DNA from: Paraburkholderia megapolitana
GTDB lineage: Bacteria; Pseudomonadota; Gammaproteobacteria; Burkholderiales; Burkholderiaceae
Direction of reading: 5' to 3'
Assembly (NCBI RefSeq): GCF_007556815.1
Contig: NZ_CP041744.1
Coordinates: forward strand, 1-64,000
DNA length: 64,000 nt
Under the pieces are notes generated by a model. The model was not told the origin of the DNA. It saw only the letters and a program-made list of their open reading frames with translations, and did no database searches. Below are positions 1 through 11,346 of the stretch, one piece after another. The translations under genes were made by a program, and so were the position numbers. Position 1 is the stretch's first letter. Each line of letters opens with the position of its first letter.

Positions 1-1
1 T

Positions 2-506
2 ACGACGATCGGCCTGTCGCTGTTTATCCCTACCATTATTCGTGAAACCGGCCTCACTTCGTCGGCGAGCATCGGCAACCTGAGCGCACTGCCTTTTGTG
101 TGCGGCAGCCTCGCGATGATCCTGCTCGCGCAATCCAACGATCGCACACGTCGACGGCGACTCCACACCGCGATCCCGGCGCTGGTCGGCGGCATCGCGC
201 TTATCGTCGTTGCCTTGAATCCAGGTGATCTCGCGCCGACCATTGTGGCGTTGACGGTCGCGGTGGGCGGCTCGATGGGCGCGCTACCCATGTTCTGGAC
301 GCTCCCGCCGGCAAGGTATGGTGGGATGGCGTCAGCTGGATCGCTGGCCCTGATCAATGGGCTGGGTAATCTCTCCGGATTCGTGGGGCCTTACGCGACG
401 GGCTGGATCCGGTCGGTTTCCACGCAACACAACATCGCCGTCTATCTCATGGCGGGACGTCGTACTCGCATCGATTCTTACTCTTGGTCTTCCTGGTCAG
501 ATATGA
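2..506 (+). pseudogene. MFS transporter, C-terminal part, frameshifted
   Basis: The window opens inside a major facilitator transporter. The readable part carries about five hydrophobic helices, with TIIRETG near its start and GNLSGFVGPYATGW near its end, as in the anion:cation symporter (ACS) branch. After IAVYLMAG at about 455 the frame slips: the expected VLASILTLGLP tail is encoded in another frame and ends at 506, while the original frame runs on to 532 as unrelated residues. The 5' end lies outside the window. The substrate is unknown. It is the first of a run of frameshifted genes here. Confidence 0.7.
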
Positions 507-565
507 CAGGTAGTGACGGCCGATCATCATGAAATCCACGCAAATAGAACCGGAGGGCCAACCTG

Positions 566-994
566 ATGAACAGCCGACTGGAGGCGGAGCAACACTGCCG
601 GGACCTGATGGTGCGGTACTGCCTGTCGCTGGACGCTGGCAATCCTGACGCATGCGCCGAACTGTTTGCAAAGGATGGCGGCCTGGAGATTCTAGGGGCG
701 CGGCTGAGCGGACGAGAGCCATTAGCCGTACTTCAAGGAACGCCCCGGCGCGTTCAGTGCATCTCGCGACCAACCTCCATGCCGTCGCTGACCTGCAAAG
801 TGGTACTGCGCAAGGGGGCTGCAATTTTGTCCTCTACCGCAGGAAGGCGTGGCGAGCGACCACACGCGCCTGTTCCAATGCCGCTCCCTCTGACGGTCGG
901 GATGTACTACGACCGCTTCATTTTTGGCGAGTCTGGCTGGAGGATCGCTTACCGGCGGCTCCATGTCATTTTCTCATCCAGGACTGGGGCGTAA
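566..994 (+). pseudogene. SnoaL/NTF2-like protein, broken by compensating frameshifts
   Basis: The start (EQHCRDLMVRYCLSLDAGNPDACAELF split over the first 35 residues) and end (YYDRFIFGESGWRIAYRRLH) match the SnoaL-like NTF2 fold used by small hydrolases, isomerases and dehydratases. The middle of the family (HLATNLHAV, GGCNFVLYRR) is found only in the next frame, from about 740 to 860. So one shift occurs near 740 and a second returns to the original frame near 860. The frame stays open, but residues 58-100 or so would be nonsense, so a non-functional protein is likely unless these are sequencing indels. Confidence 0.6.
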
Positions 995-1050
995 TCGAAC
1001 CATCGATGTACGACAGCTTCCACTCTTGAACAAAAAAGGAATCCTTATCT

Positions 1051-1377
1051 ATGAGCACGCCAAAAACCCCGGGTGACAATACCCGGGACATTGCGCCCGG
1101 CCTCGCGACCTACACCGACGACGTGTTGTTCGGCGACCTGTGGAAGCGCGATGGTCTGTCCTTGCGGGACAGGAGCCTTATTACGATCGCAGCGTTGATT
1201 GCCTTGCAACGGACCGGTCAGCTACCCGGCCACCTTCGCCGGGGGCTCGACAATGGTTTGACGCAACAGGAACTCGGCGAAGTTATCACCCACCTGGCGT
1301 TCTATTGCGGGTGGCCAGCCGCAGTAGCGACGGTGGGGGTCGCGCGGGAGGTCTTTAATGCTCCGCCGGAGCGCTAG
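1051..1377 (+). CDS. Carboxymuconolactone decarboxylase family protein
   Basis: A 108-residue protein of the CMD/AhpD-like family: small all-helical proteins that include gamma-carboxymuconolactone decarboxylase and peroxidase-like members. Visible hallmarks are RDRSLITIAALIAL, then GLTQQELGEVITHLAFYCGWPAA. It lacks the paired Cys (CxxC) of AhpD peroxidases, so a decarboxylase or uncharacterised role is more likely. An AAGGA ribosome site precedes the ATG. It is the only intact gene in the first 4 kb and sits between a broken SnoaL-like and a broken TetR gene, probably the remains of one catabolic operon. Confidence 0.8.
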   Translation: MSTPKTPGDNTRDIAPGLATYTDDVLFGDLWKRDGLSLRDRSLITIAALIALQRTGQLPGHLRRGLDNGLTQQELGEVITHLAFYCGWPAAVATVGVAREVFNAPPER

Positions 1378-1509
1378 TCGACATGGATGCTGGTCGGTGC
1401 CGATTTCATTTCGGTCCGCGTTTTGTGGGCGACCTTGACAAGCGGCAACCCGAAATCGAAGATGGCGGTCAAACATGACTGATCGACCAGCCAGCCCAGG
1501 AGATTGACA

Positions 1510-2190
1510 TCAGCGCACTCGAAACAATACTTGATGCGGCCGAAGAGGTTTTTGGAACCTACGGCTTTGAAGGCGGAAGCATGCGCGAAATTGCCCAGGC
1601 CGCTGGGGTTGCGCAGTCACTTATCCATTATCACTACAAGGATAAGATGCGCTCTATCGTGCCGTCTTCGAAAGAAGGGCGTCGGCGATACGCGCCGCTC
1701 GTGGACAACGCCTTGAGCAATTATTTGCCGAGGAAGACACGCCGGAACTGGAGTCCATTCTCGAAGTCATGCTCAACCCGCTTCACGAGCTTCTGGACGC
1801 GCGGGAAAGATTTTCGCTTCTATTTGCAGATGGTTGCGGAGGTAACCACGTCGGCCAGTCCCGCTCGATCGACATCATGAAGACTTACTATGATCCATCG
1901 CGGAGATATTTCTGCCGCGCTTGAGAAGAGCATGCCCACGTTGCCGCGGGACATGGCGGTCTGGGCGTATCTGTTTGCGATCGGAGCCAGAATGCAGGCG
2001 CACATTAACAGCAACCGCGCCAGCCGGTTGGTTGGAGCGGGGCGGAGTCGCCCCACGGGCTCCTGATCCCTTTTGTGGCCACCGGCATCCGCTCGCTGGC
2101 GAGTGGGGCAAACGCTGTCGTATCCGTAAAGAATCCGAACGCGGCAAAGAAGCGTCGTGCAATCCAGCCACGGCGTGCCCGTTAATCGCA
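1510..2190 (+). pseudogene. TetR-family regulator remnant
   Basis: The N-terminal DNA-binding domain reads LDAAEEVFGTYGFEGGSMRE followed by IAQAAGVAQSLIHYHYKDK, a standard TetR helix-turn-helix. After about 1650 the frame is lost. C-terminal pieces (ISAALEKSMPTLPRDM, WAYLFAIGARMQAH) reappear in another frame at about 1890-2040, followed by a further stop and shift. No single frame could give a full-length repressor. Confidence 0.65.
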
Positions 2191-2234
2191 ACATTCTGCG
2201 AGATCCCACCTTTTAAATGAGGGAGATGTGTTCC

Positions 2235-3016
2235 ATGAGCAATTACGAAATGGAAGTTGGCTGTCGTACTTACGGTGTTGGGCCACGAAAAGATCATCGT
2301 GCTGCACAGTTTGTTCTCGGATGGGACGAGCTTCGCGCCAATGCTGCCGGGTTTGATCCAGAGCGGTCTCTTTTGCGTTCGTCGACGCCCGGGGCTTTGG
2401 TCTGTCAGCGGCGATTGGCGGTCCCTACACAATGTCGGCGATCGCGCAGGACGCGCTCTCAATTGCAGATCGCCTTGGCTGGGAGCAGTTTTCGGTCATC
2501 GGACATTCGATGGGGGGCAAGGCGGTGCTTCGACTCGCTATTGATGCGCCCAACCGCGTCGAGCGCATCATCGGTTTGGGTCCGGTATGGGCGGCACCGG
2601 TACCGTTCGACCCAGCCGCTTTGGCGAGATTCCGATCGTCCGTTTCCAGTCTGGCAGATAGGGAAGCAATCATCGCCGGGAGCACGGGTGGGCGCCTGCC
2701 GTCTACCTGGTCAAGAGAGATCGCACGTACCTCGTTCGCGCTGAGTCGACCGGAGGCATACACCGGTTACCTGGAATCGTTCGCCTTCGAAGACTTCGAG
2801 GACTCCGCCTCCGCACTGACGCAGCCGGCGCTAGTTATCGTCGGTGCCCACGATGCTGCGATGCTACGTATGGCGCAAACCGGATGGCTGGCAAAGATGC
2901 GCCGGGCGAAAGTGACCACCCTTGAACAATGCGGTCACTACCCGCACCAGGAAGCACCTTTGCTCACCGCAGCGCTTATACAGCAGTTCCTTTTCGACGA
3001 TGGGACGGGAACGTGA
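2235..3016 (+). pseudogene. Alpha/beta hydrolase, two frameshifts
   Basis: An alpha/beta-hydrolase fold protein spread over three frames. The start (MSNYEMEVGCRTYG) is in one frame. The HEKIIVLHSLFSDGTSFAPM block is in a second. From about 2390 onward the rest is in a third: GFGLSAAIGGPYTM, nucleophile elbow VIGHSMGGKAV, an acid-containing VIVGAHDAAM and a catalytic-His stretch CGHYPHQE. All catalytic elements survive but not in one frame. Followed at 3141 by an aldo/keto reductase that is also frameshifted. Confidence 0.7.
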
Positions 3017-3083
3017 GTTCGGCCACTTTATCCGTTAGCACGGCGCAATATCGACGATCTCTTTCGGAACAGACGTCCCGTGA

Positions 3084-4132
<1,049 letters not shown>

Positions 4133-4138
<6 letters not shown>

Positions 4139-4163
4139 GGTTCACAAATTCTGCTAGCGATGG
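4133..4163 (+). repeat. Terminal-type repeat R, copy 1
   Basis: TGTTGAGG followed by TTCACAAATTCTGCTAGCGA. Near-identical copies lie at 13842 and 59900, and a variant at 14119. It marks an abrupt junction: the aldo/keto reductase ends in its first bases and a 5'-truncated group II intron starts immediately after. It looks like the end of an insertion element whose body is absent. Confidence 0.6.
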
Positions 4164-5065
4164 TCAGCGCACGACGCGGTTGCCATGGTGCGGAGGCGAA
4201 GCTGGGAATATGACTGGGTGGTCGAGTTCGATATCAAGGGCCTCTTTGATAACATCGATCACGAGTTGCTCATGCGGGCGCTCAAGAAGCATTGCCAGAC
4301 GCCATGGGTGCTGCTGTACGTCGAGCGTTGGCTGAAAGCGCCGATGCAAGCGCCGGACGGCACGCTTGTGGAGCGGACACGCGGCACGCCGCAAGGCGGA
4401 GTCGTCAGTCCTTTGCTGGCCAACCTGTTTCTGCACTATGCCTTTGACAACTGGGTGAGCCGCCATCTTAAGAGCGTGCGTTTCTGTCGCTATGCAGATG
4501 ACGGGTCATTCATTGCCGAAGTCTGGCGCAAGCCAAGTATGCGTTGGCGAGGGTTGGTGAGCGCTTCAGGCAGTGTGGACTCGAACTGCATCCTGAGAAA
4601 ACGCGGATTGTGTACTGCAAGGACATCAATCGGCAGGGAGACTTCCCGTGCGTGCAATTCACGTTTCTTGGTTATACCTTCCGACCGCGCAAAGCGGTCG
4701 ACAAGTATGGCCGCATCTACGTGAATTTCGCCCCGTCTGTCAGTCGTGACGCGCTCAAAGCGATGCGGCAAACCATACGCGGGTGGCACCTTCAGCTGAA
4801 ATGTGACAAGAGCCTGGCCGATCTGTCGACCATGTTCAATCCGGTACTCCGGGGCTGGCATCAGTACTACGGCCGGTTTTATAAATCGGCGATGTCCGCC
4901 GTGTGGAAGCATTTGAATGCCTACCTGACACGCTGGATGATGCGTAAGTACAAACACCTTGCCCGGCATAAAACCCGGGCGGGTCACGCCTTGGGGCGAC
5001 TTGCGCGGAAGTTTCAAAGTGCCTTCGTGCATTGGAAACTGGGATGTTTGCCAAAGGCTGGATGA
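4162..5065 (+). pseudogene. ltrA: Group II intron reverse transcriptase (LtrA-like), 5'-truncated and frameshifted
   Basis: Reading begins in RT block 2 (SAHDAVAMVRRRSWEYDWVV, then EFDIKGLFDNIDH). It continues through RGTPQGGVVSPLLANL and the catalytic CRYADDG (about 4485-4505), after which the frame shifts. The maturase part resumes in the second frame at about 4544 (RFRQCGLELHPEKTRIVY, FLGYTFRPRKA) and carries the C-terminal YYGRFYKSAM region. The N-terminal 100 or so residues and the 5' half of the intron RNA are gone, cut at the repeat ending at 4163. It cannot encode an active maturase. Confidence 0.85.
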
Positions 5066-5638
<573 letters not shown>

Positions 5639-5641
5639 ACC

Positions 5642-5672
5642 AACCAGCCTCCACGATTCCCGGGGCGGTTCA
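5642..5672 (-). repeat. IS3-family right inverted repeat
   Basis: Read on the minus strand this begins TGAACCGCCCCGGGAATCGT, the usual terminal form of IS3-family elements. It marks the right boundary of the IS remnant. No matching left repeat is present because the left half has been lost. Confidence 0.65.
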
Positions 5673-6220
5673 CTTCTCTCTGCCCATTTTGTGATATGAA
5701 GCCTATAGGGCGCATCGCTGCTTCGTAGTGCCATGATGATCTGCTCAGTTTTGAAAGGGTTAGCCGTCTTCTCACGCAGAATGACGGGCAACCGCCAGAA
5801 CGAAAACGCGGTCGGGCCCGCGAGGACGGTATATCCGTTGCCGAAGAAATAGAAGACGTTGTACTTTCCAGATGGCAGGCACGCGGTCAGCAGCACGGCG
5901 GAGCTGACGCCTCGCGGAGCGTTAGTGCGCGGCAGTTCGTTGCCCGCGCCGGCGTCTCCATCGCGTTGAACACGCCGAATCAGTTCAACGGCCGATGATT
6001 GCACGGCGGCGTCACGTAGTCGACCCGGAGTGTGCCGGCAGGGGCAGGCTCCAGGGCAAACGACGGCTTGAACAACGTTGTGCCCATGGCAGGGGTGCAC
6101 GGTGAATCGGTCCTGAACTTTTTCAGGTCGACGCCTAAGTTGCCAGCTCGACTATCCGTTGATAGACGTCGATGATGGACCCCATACGTTAGATTTGCAC
6201 CGCACCCCTCGCCCAGCTCA
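5673..6220. other. Region without a confident gene
   Basis: The minus strand is open from 6100 to 5630 (156 codons), and the segment KYNVFYFFGNGYTVLAGPTA looks protein-like. The start is not convincing and upstream pieces lie in a second frame (PSFALEPAPAGTLRVDYV). It may be a degraded gene of unknown family. Nothing else was seen. Confidence 0.35.
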
Positions 6221-7249
6221 CTACTTCGGAGCCGAGCCGACACGATACCGCTGCGGCGTCATTCCAGTCCACCGTTTGAACGCATGCTGGAAAGCACTTT
6301 GCTCGGTATAGCCAAGCAAAAAAGCAACCTCAGCCAACGAGTGCTGCGACTGCGCCAGATAAGACTCAGCACGCTCGCGACGCACATCGTCCAGTACATC
6401 GCGAAACACATACGCATACCCAGATAATCGTCGGTGAAGCGTACGTGAGGAAATTCCCATGCGTTGCGCTATGTCGACGGCGCCGATATGGCCGATAGCA
6501 AGGCCCTGGGTCAGCATGGTCTTGAGCTCGCGCATGAATTCTGGCTCATCGGCTAACCGTATCATCTGCGCTTCTGCCCGGGCACCGATGACACGAGCCA
6601 TTTCCGCGCTGGCCATGATCACGGGCAACTCCAGATAATCGGCAGGAAACATCAGCCGGGTCTGTGTCGCTGCAAAGTTGATTTTGCCGCCGAAAAATCG
6701 ATGGTAAGCGTCGGAGTCACGCGGCGTCGCGAACTGGAAATCCACATCCAAGGGCACGGTCTCCCGACCGGTCAGCAGACGGCCCATGCGCGCCCGGGTT
6801 GTCATGATCAACTGTGCAAACGCAGGCGGTGGCGCAGATGTGCCCGACCAGTCCAGCGGCATTTCAACTCGATCATCGTGCCGTACCACCAGCGGCCGGC
6901 CAATGCCATGCACCAGCCGTACGTAGCGATCGTATTGCGTGAGCGCCTCACCGAGTTTGGTAGAGCACATCACCACATAGCCGACCACACCAAGGTGTCG
7001 TGGCGCGACAAGCATGCCCGCGTGGAAGCCAAGGTCGGGATCGCTGGTGACGGCCACGGCCTGGTCCAGGATGCCGAAATACTCCTCCGTCGTCAGCCGT
7101 ACCGGCGCATCTGCGGATTCGATCCCGGCGATCCGGGCCGCGCCGAAAAGTGCCTCGGGAGAATGGCCGCGCGAGCGCAGGTAGTCCAGCAGCAGGCTGA
7201 CATATTGTCCTGCGACCGTGCCGGTCTTCTTCTTATCGATGACGGCCAT
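6221..7249 (-). CDS. AraC-family transcriptional regulator (OruR/ArgR-like)
   Basis: A 342-residue activator-type regulator. Residues 20-210 form the arabinose-binding-like sensor domain typical of OruR-type proteins (GYVVMCSTKLGEALTQYDRY, DVDFQFATPRD). Residues 240-338 carry two helix-turn-helix motifs (DIAQRMGISSRTLHRRL and LAEVAFLLGYTEQSAFQHAF). It diverges from the lipase gene at 7422 across a 172-bp gap, so it plausibly controls the lipase/acyl-CoA ligase set. The effector is unknown; fatty acids or lipase products would fit the neighbours. Confidence 0.85.
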   Translation of the reverse strand: MAVIDKKKTGTVAGQYVSLLLDYLRSRGHSPEALFGAARIAGIESADAPVRLTTEEYFGILDQAVAVTSDPDLGFHAGMLVAPRHLGVVGYVVMCSTKLGEALTQYDRYVRLVHGIGRPLVVRHDDRVEMPLDWSGTSAPPPAFAQLIMTTRARMGRLLTGRETVPLDVDFQFATPRDSDAYHRFFGGKINFAATQTRLMFPADYLELPVIMASAEMARVIGARAEAQMIRLADEPEFMRELKTMLTQGLAIGHIGAVDIAQRMGISSRTLHRRLSGYAYVFRDVLDDVRRERAESYLAQSQHSLAEVAFLLGYTEQSAFQHAFKRWTGMTPQRYRVGSAPK

Positions 7250-7421
7250 GGATATCCCTGACGTTCATAGATCCTCGTGGCGCAATTTCACAATGGCGCG
7301 GCAAGCGCTGTCAAGACGGCAGCAGTCTAGTAGGAAGAGTCTTTGTCGCAGGTCGACCTGCTCCCGAAGCAAACGCAGCGACGATCGACATTGAGGTTTA
7401 CACAAACACAACATTGGAGAT

Positions 7422-8351
7422 ATGACCATGCGTGAATACTCATCCCGCCTATCCTGCCTGTGCAACCTGCCGTCGATAGCCGCTCTGGCTATCGCACTTG
7501 TGGCAACTCCCGCTTTCGCCGGCACCTACTCCGTGGCACCCAATATCGCTGCTGGCATTGTCGACACGATTCCGAATCCGGCCGCAGCGCCTCCCGGCGC
7601 CAACCTGCAGTCGTGCAGCCTTAAGCAGCATCCCTATCCGGTGGTTCTGGTGAACGGCACCTTCTCTGTCATGGAAGATGATTTCGGTGCGCTGGCACCG
7701 GATCTGGCCAACGCCGGCTATTGCGTTTATACCTTCAATTACGGCGGCTCTCCTACTAGCCTCATACAGGCGACCGGTTCGGCGATTTCGTCAGCCTCGG
7801 AACTCGCCAGCTACGTGCAGCAGGTGCTGGGCGAAACCCGGGCTACCAAGGTTGATCTGATCGGCCACTCGCAGGGCGGTATGCTCGCCGAATACTATGT
7901 GAAGCTGCTAGGCGGTGCTCCGTATGTCCACAACCTCGTTGGTTTGTCGCCGACTACCCATGGCACAACCCTGGATGGACTGGCACTTCTCGCCTCCGCC
8001 TTTCCGGGCGCCAATCTGCTTGTAGGCGCGGCTTGCCCGGCCTGCAAGGATCAAGAAAGTGGCTCTGCGGTGATCCAGCAGCTCGACAATGGTCCGATCG
8101 CGCAACCCGGTGTCGGTTACACGATTATCGAATCCAAAGACGAATTCGTCGTCACCCCGGTGGGCTCGTCCTTCATCAATGAGCCGGGCGTGACCAATGA
8201 ATACGTGCAATCGTCCTGCCCGCTGGATCCGGTAGACCACGCGGATCTCTCTTACGACAACGTCACAATCCAGCTGGTCAAGAATGCGCTCAGCCCGAGC
8301 ACGGCACAGGCCCCGAACTGCGCGATAGCCTTCCCGTGGCCAGCTCAATAA
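7422..8351 (+). CDS. Secreted lipase/esterase (alpha/beta hydrolase)
   Basis: A 309-residue exported alpha/beta hydrolase of the Lipase_2-like type. The signal peptide occupies residues 1-33 (IAALAIALVATPAFA). The oxyanion region YPVVLVNGTF is at about 72-81 and the nucleophile elbow LIGHSQGG places Ser150 as catalytic. YYVKLLGG and GLSPTTHGTTLDGL are typical of triacylglycerol lipases of this group. Paired Cys residues (C65, and CPACK near 210) may form disulfides in the periplasm. GGAG lies eight bases before the ATG; a second in-frame ATG two codons on is possible. It probably releases fatty acids that the next gene activates. Confidence 0.8.
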   Translation: MTMREYSSRLSCLCNLPSIAALAIALVATPAFAGTYSVAPNIAAGIVDTIPNPAAAPPGANLQSCSLKQHPYPVVLVNGTFSVMEDDFGALAPDLANAGYCVYTFNYGGSPTSLIQATGSAISSASELASYVQQVLGETRATKVDLIGHSQGGMLAEYYVKLLGGAPYVHNLVGLSPTTHGTTLDGLALLASAFPGANLLVGAACPACKDQESGSAVIQQLDNGPIAQPGVGYTIIESKDEFVVTPVGSSFINEPGVTNEYVQSSCPLDPVDHADLSYDNVTIQLVKNALSPSTAQAPNCAIAFPWPAQ

Positions 8352-8356
8352 ATAAG

Positions 8357-8526
8357 GGCCTATCGTCCATTCCGCGCAAAATCTGGCGCTTTGATCCTGA
8401 AAGTACATATTGATCAAGAGCTTGCGAAATCACTGACTGAGCCGAAAACAGCAGATACCAGAGACTTGCTGCAAGGGGCTCTGCGCGCGGATACCGCCAG
8501 ATTTTGCGCAGTAAGGACGATAACCC
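8357..8526. repeat. 170-bp inverted-repeat element (MITE-like)
   Basis: Two 28-nt arms face each other: TATCGTCCattccGCGCAA onward at 8361-8388 and its complement at 8495-8522, sharing the core GCGCAAAATCTGGCG. The similarity extends a few bases outward (GGG..TATCG). There is no convincing gene between the arms. This fits a short non-autonomous insertion element between the lipase and acyl-CoA ligase genes. No clear target duplication was seen. Confidence 0.55.
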
Positions 8527-8601
8527 CAAGTAAGCGCGTGACGCCACGGCGGCCGATACAGCATGCCCCGGCGTCGCAGAGACAGGCTCCTGAGAGTTGG
8601 T

Positions 8602-10308
8602 ATGGACAAGATCTGGCTAAAGTCGTACCCGGCCGGCGTGCCGGAAAAAATCGACCCGTCGCAATACCCGTCGCTGGCGCATCTGCTCAGCGAATCCTTC
8701 CAGATGTTCGCGCAGCGCGACGCGTACATCTGCATGGGAAAGACCATGACCTACGCAGAGCTCGGCGCGTATTCGCGCTCCCTCGGTGCATGGCTGCAAG
8801 GCAAAGGGTTGCTCAAGGGCGCGCGGGTCGCCGTGATGATGCCGAACGTGCTTCAGTACCCGGTGGCAGTCGCTGCCATTCTGCGTGCGGGCTTTATCGT
8901 CGTGAACGTCAATCCACTATATACGCCGCGCGAGCTCGAACATCAGCTTAAGGACTCGGGTGCGGAAGCGATCATCATTCTGGAGAACTTCGCGACGACG
9001 CTTCAGCAGGTCATTGGCCGCACGCGCATCCGGCACGTGGTGGTCGCCACCATGGGCGACCTGATGGGTGCCGCGAAGGGCGCGATGGTCAACTTCATCG
9101 TCCGCAAGCACAAAAAGCTGGTGCCCCCGTACCGGTTGCCGGGTTCCGTAGCTTTTCGGCAAGTACTCCGCGACGGTGCCGGGCTGTCCCTCAGGCCCGC
9201 CGCGTCGGGTCATCACGATATTGCGTTCCTCCAGTACACGGGCGGCACGACCGGATTGTCCAAAGGTGCCATGCTGACCCACCGCAATATCATTGCGAAC
9301 ATTCTGCAGAATGACGCGTGGAGCCGCCCCGCGCTGGACCGGGAACCGCCGGTCGAATCGATGGTGACCGTATGCGCGCTACCGCTGTATCACATACTGG
9401 CGCTCAGTGCGTGCATGCTGATGGGTGCACGATGGGGCGCCCTGAATATCCTGATTCCGAATCCTCGCGACATTCCAGGCTTCGTGCGAGAACTGACGAA
9501 GCACCGAATCAACTTCTTTCCGGGCGTCAACACGCTGTTCAATTCGCTGCTGAACGACACGAATTTCTCACGCATCGACTTTTCGGAACTACGTGTCACG
9601 CTAGGTGGCGGCATGGCCGTGCAGCAAGCCGTCAACGAACGCTGGAAGCAGGCCACCGGCTGCCCTATCCTCGAGGGCTACGGTCTTTCCGAGACCTCTC
9701 CCACCGCAACCCTGAATCCCGCCACGCTTGACGCGTTCACCGGGGCGATCGGCCTGCCTGTTTCATCCACCGACATTGCGATTCTCGACGAAGAAGACAA
9801 ACCTTTGCCGGTTGGAGAGCGAGGCGAGATTGCCATTCGTGGCCCACAGGTGATGTCCGGCTACTGGAACCGGCCGGAAGAGACAGCGCGCGTCATGACA
9901 GAAGACGGCTTCTTCAAGTCCGGCGACATAGGGGTCATGGACGACCGCGGCTACGTGAAGATCGTGGATCGCAAGAAAGACATGATCCTGGTGTCGGGCT
10001 TCAACGTCTATCCAAGCGAGGTCGAAGCGGTCGTGTCGTCTCATCCGGGCGTTCTGGAGTGCGCATGCATCGGCGTTCCAGACGAACACTCCGGCGAGGC
10101 GGTCAAGCTCTTCGTGGTTCGCCGGAACCCTTCGTTTAGCGTCGAGCAACTGATGGATCATTGCCGCGAGCAATTGACCGCATACAAGCGGCCGAAGCAT
10201 CTCGAATTCCGCGATGAGCTGCCCAAGTCGAATGTGGGCAAGATCCTGCGCCGCGAACTACGCGACGGGAAAAAACCAACCCGTACACCAGATGCCACCA
10301 ATCACTAG
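8602..10308 (+). CDS. fadD: Long-chain-fatty-acid--CoA ligase
   Basis: A 568-residue AMP-dependent synthetase that activates fatty acids to acyl-CoA with ATP at the inner membrane. Motifs in order are the P-loop YTGGTTGLSKGAM (about residue 215), GYGLSETSPTA, DGFFKSGDIGVMDDRGYVKI, the hinge/fatty-acid motif DRKKDMILVSGFNVYPSEVE and the catalytic Lys in SNVGKILRREL. The start at 8602 (MDKIWLKSYPAGVP) matches FadD N-termini; an upstream in-frame start at 8563 adds 13 basic residues and is less likely. It lies downstream of the secreted lipase and upstream of OmpW, consistent with uptake and activation of released fatty acids. Confidence 0.9.
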   Translation: MDKIWLKSYPAGVPEKIDPSQYPSLAHLLSESFQMFAQRDAYICMGKTMTYAELGAYSRSLGAWLQGKGLLKGARVAVMMPNVLQYPVAVAAILRAGFIVVNVNPLYTPRELEHQLKDSGAEAIIILENFATTLQQVIGRTRIRHVVVATMGDLMGAAKGAMVNFIVRKHKKLVPPYRLPGSVAFRQVLRDGAGLSLRPAASGHHDIAFLQYTGGTTGLSKGAMLTHRNIIANILQNDAWSRPALDREPPVESMVTVCALPLYHILALSACMLMGARWGALNILIPNPRDIPGFVRELTKHRINFFPGVNTLFNSLLNDTNFSRIDFSELRVTLGGGMAVQQAVNERWKQATGCPILEGYGLSETSPTATLNPATLDAFTGAIGLPVSSTDIAILDEEDKPLPVGERGEIAIRGPQVMSGYWNRPEETARVMTEDGFFKSGDIGVMDDRGYVKIVDRKKDMILVSGFNVYPSEVEAVVSSHPGVLECACIGVPDEHSGEAVKLFVVRRNPSFSVEQLMDHCREQLTAYKRPKHLEFRDELPKSNVGKILRRELRDGKKPTRTPDATNH

Positions 10309-10410
10309 CTCGATGAGCGCCGTGCGCAACATCGTCGTCGGCTCCGCCTGCGATCGGGGGCAATGCCGGCCACTTCCCTTAGCAAAGAATCGAATCGGAG
10401 ACACACACTC

Positions 10411-11133
10411 GTGAAAATAAGAAGCTTCGCTCTGGTGCCGCTCGCTTTTGCCTTGAGCACCGGTGCTTTCGCACAATCCGCAGGCAGTAACCTCATTCAA
10501 TTCGGATGGATTCACCTTGCACCGCAGGACTCGAGCGATCCGCTGAAGATACAGGGCAATACCATACCGGATACCGGTGCGAGCGTTGATAGTCCGGACA
10601 CAGCTGGCATCGCGATTACTCACTTTTTTACCGACCATATCGCCGTTGAAAGCGTTGCGGGGTTTCCCCCGCGGTTCAACCTGTCGGGAACGGGTGTGCT
10701 GGCTACGCCAGGCATCAATCCATTGGCAAGCGCACGGCAGTGGAGCCCTGCGCTGCTAATGAAGTATTACTTCGGCAATGCGGAATCGAAGCTGCGCCCA
10801 TCACTCGGTGCCGGCGTGAGCTACATCTGGTTCAACCACGTTCAGGTGAATCCGGCTTTTCAGCGCTCTCTGAGTGGACTCATCACGTCTGGAGCCACGA
10901 CGGCCGCGCCATCGAGCGCGACGGTCGACAGTACATGGGCACCCGTATTCGAGGCAGGGCTGACATACAACTTCGACAGGCACTGGTCTGTTGCGGCGTC
11001 GGTCTCTTACCTGCCGTTCAGTACGAAGGCGCACGTCACGACGACCCTGCCGACGGGTACGCAGGTGCACAGCGAATCGAAGCTGTCCATCAATCCGATC
11101 GTTACGTTTCTTGCGGTGGGTTACCGGTTTTGA
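10411..11133 (+). CDS. ompW: OmpW-family outer-membrane protein
   Basis: A 240-residue eight-stranded outer-membrane barrel. The signal peptide ends ALSTGAFAQS. The mature start SNLIQFGWIHLAPQDSS and the C-terminal TFLAVGYRF, with terminal Phe for BAM recognition, are diagnostic. OmpW homologues pass small hydrophobic molecules, so a role in hydrophobic substrate uptake is inferred. GTG at 10411 is preferred because it places the signal peptide correctly and has GGAG upstream; an earlier in-frame start at 10363 would add an unnatural leader. Confidence 0.88.
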   Translation: MKIRSFALVPLAFALSTGAFAQSAGSNLIQFGWIHLAPQDSSDPLKIQGNTIPDTGASVDSPDTAGIAITHFFTDHIAVESVAGFPPRFNLSGTGVLATPGINPLASARQWSPALLMKYYFGNAESKLRPSLGAGVSYIWFNHVQVNPAFQRSLSGLITSGATTAAPSSATVDSTWAPVFEAGLTYNFDRHWSVAASVSYLPFSTKAHVTTTLPTGTQVHSESKLSINPIVTFLAVGYRF

Positions 11134-11346
11134 CAAACAGTGGGAGCAGGAACGATGGATGAATTCATTGCGGCGTTCGCCCCGGTTCGAGACCGTCTCG
11201 CATGCGTGTCTGCGTCCCTTTGCATTGAGGTACACACGGATAGGGTGGGAGCGGGGTGAACTGGTTTGAGGGCGATGGCAATGACATGTATCCAACGTTT
11301 TACCTTCGAAACGTCTGACCTGTACATCTGAAACGAGGACAAAATC

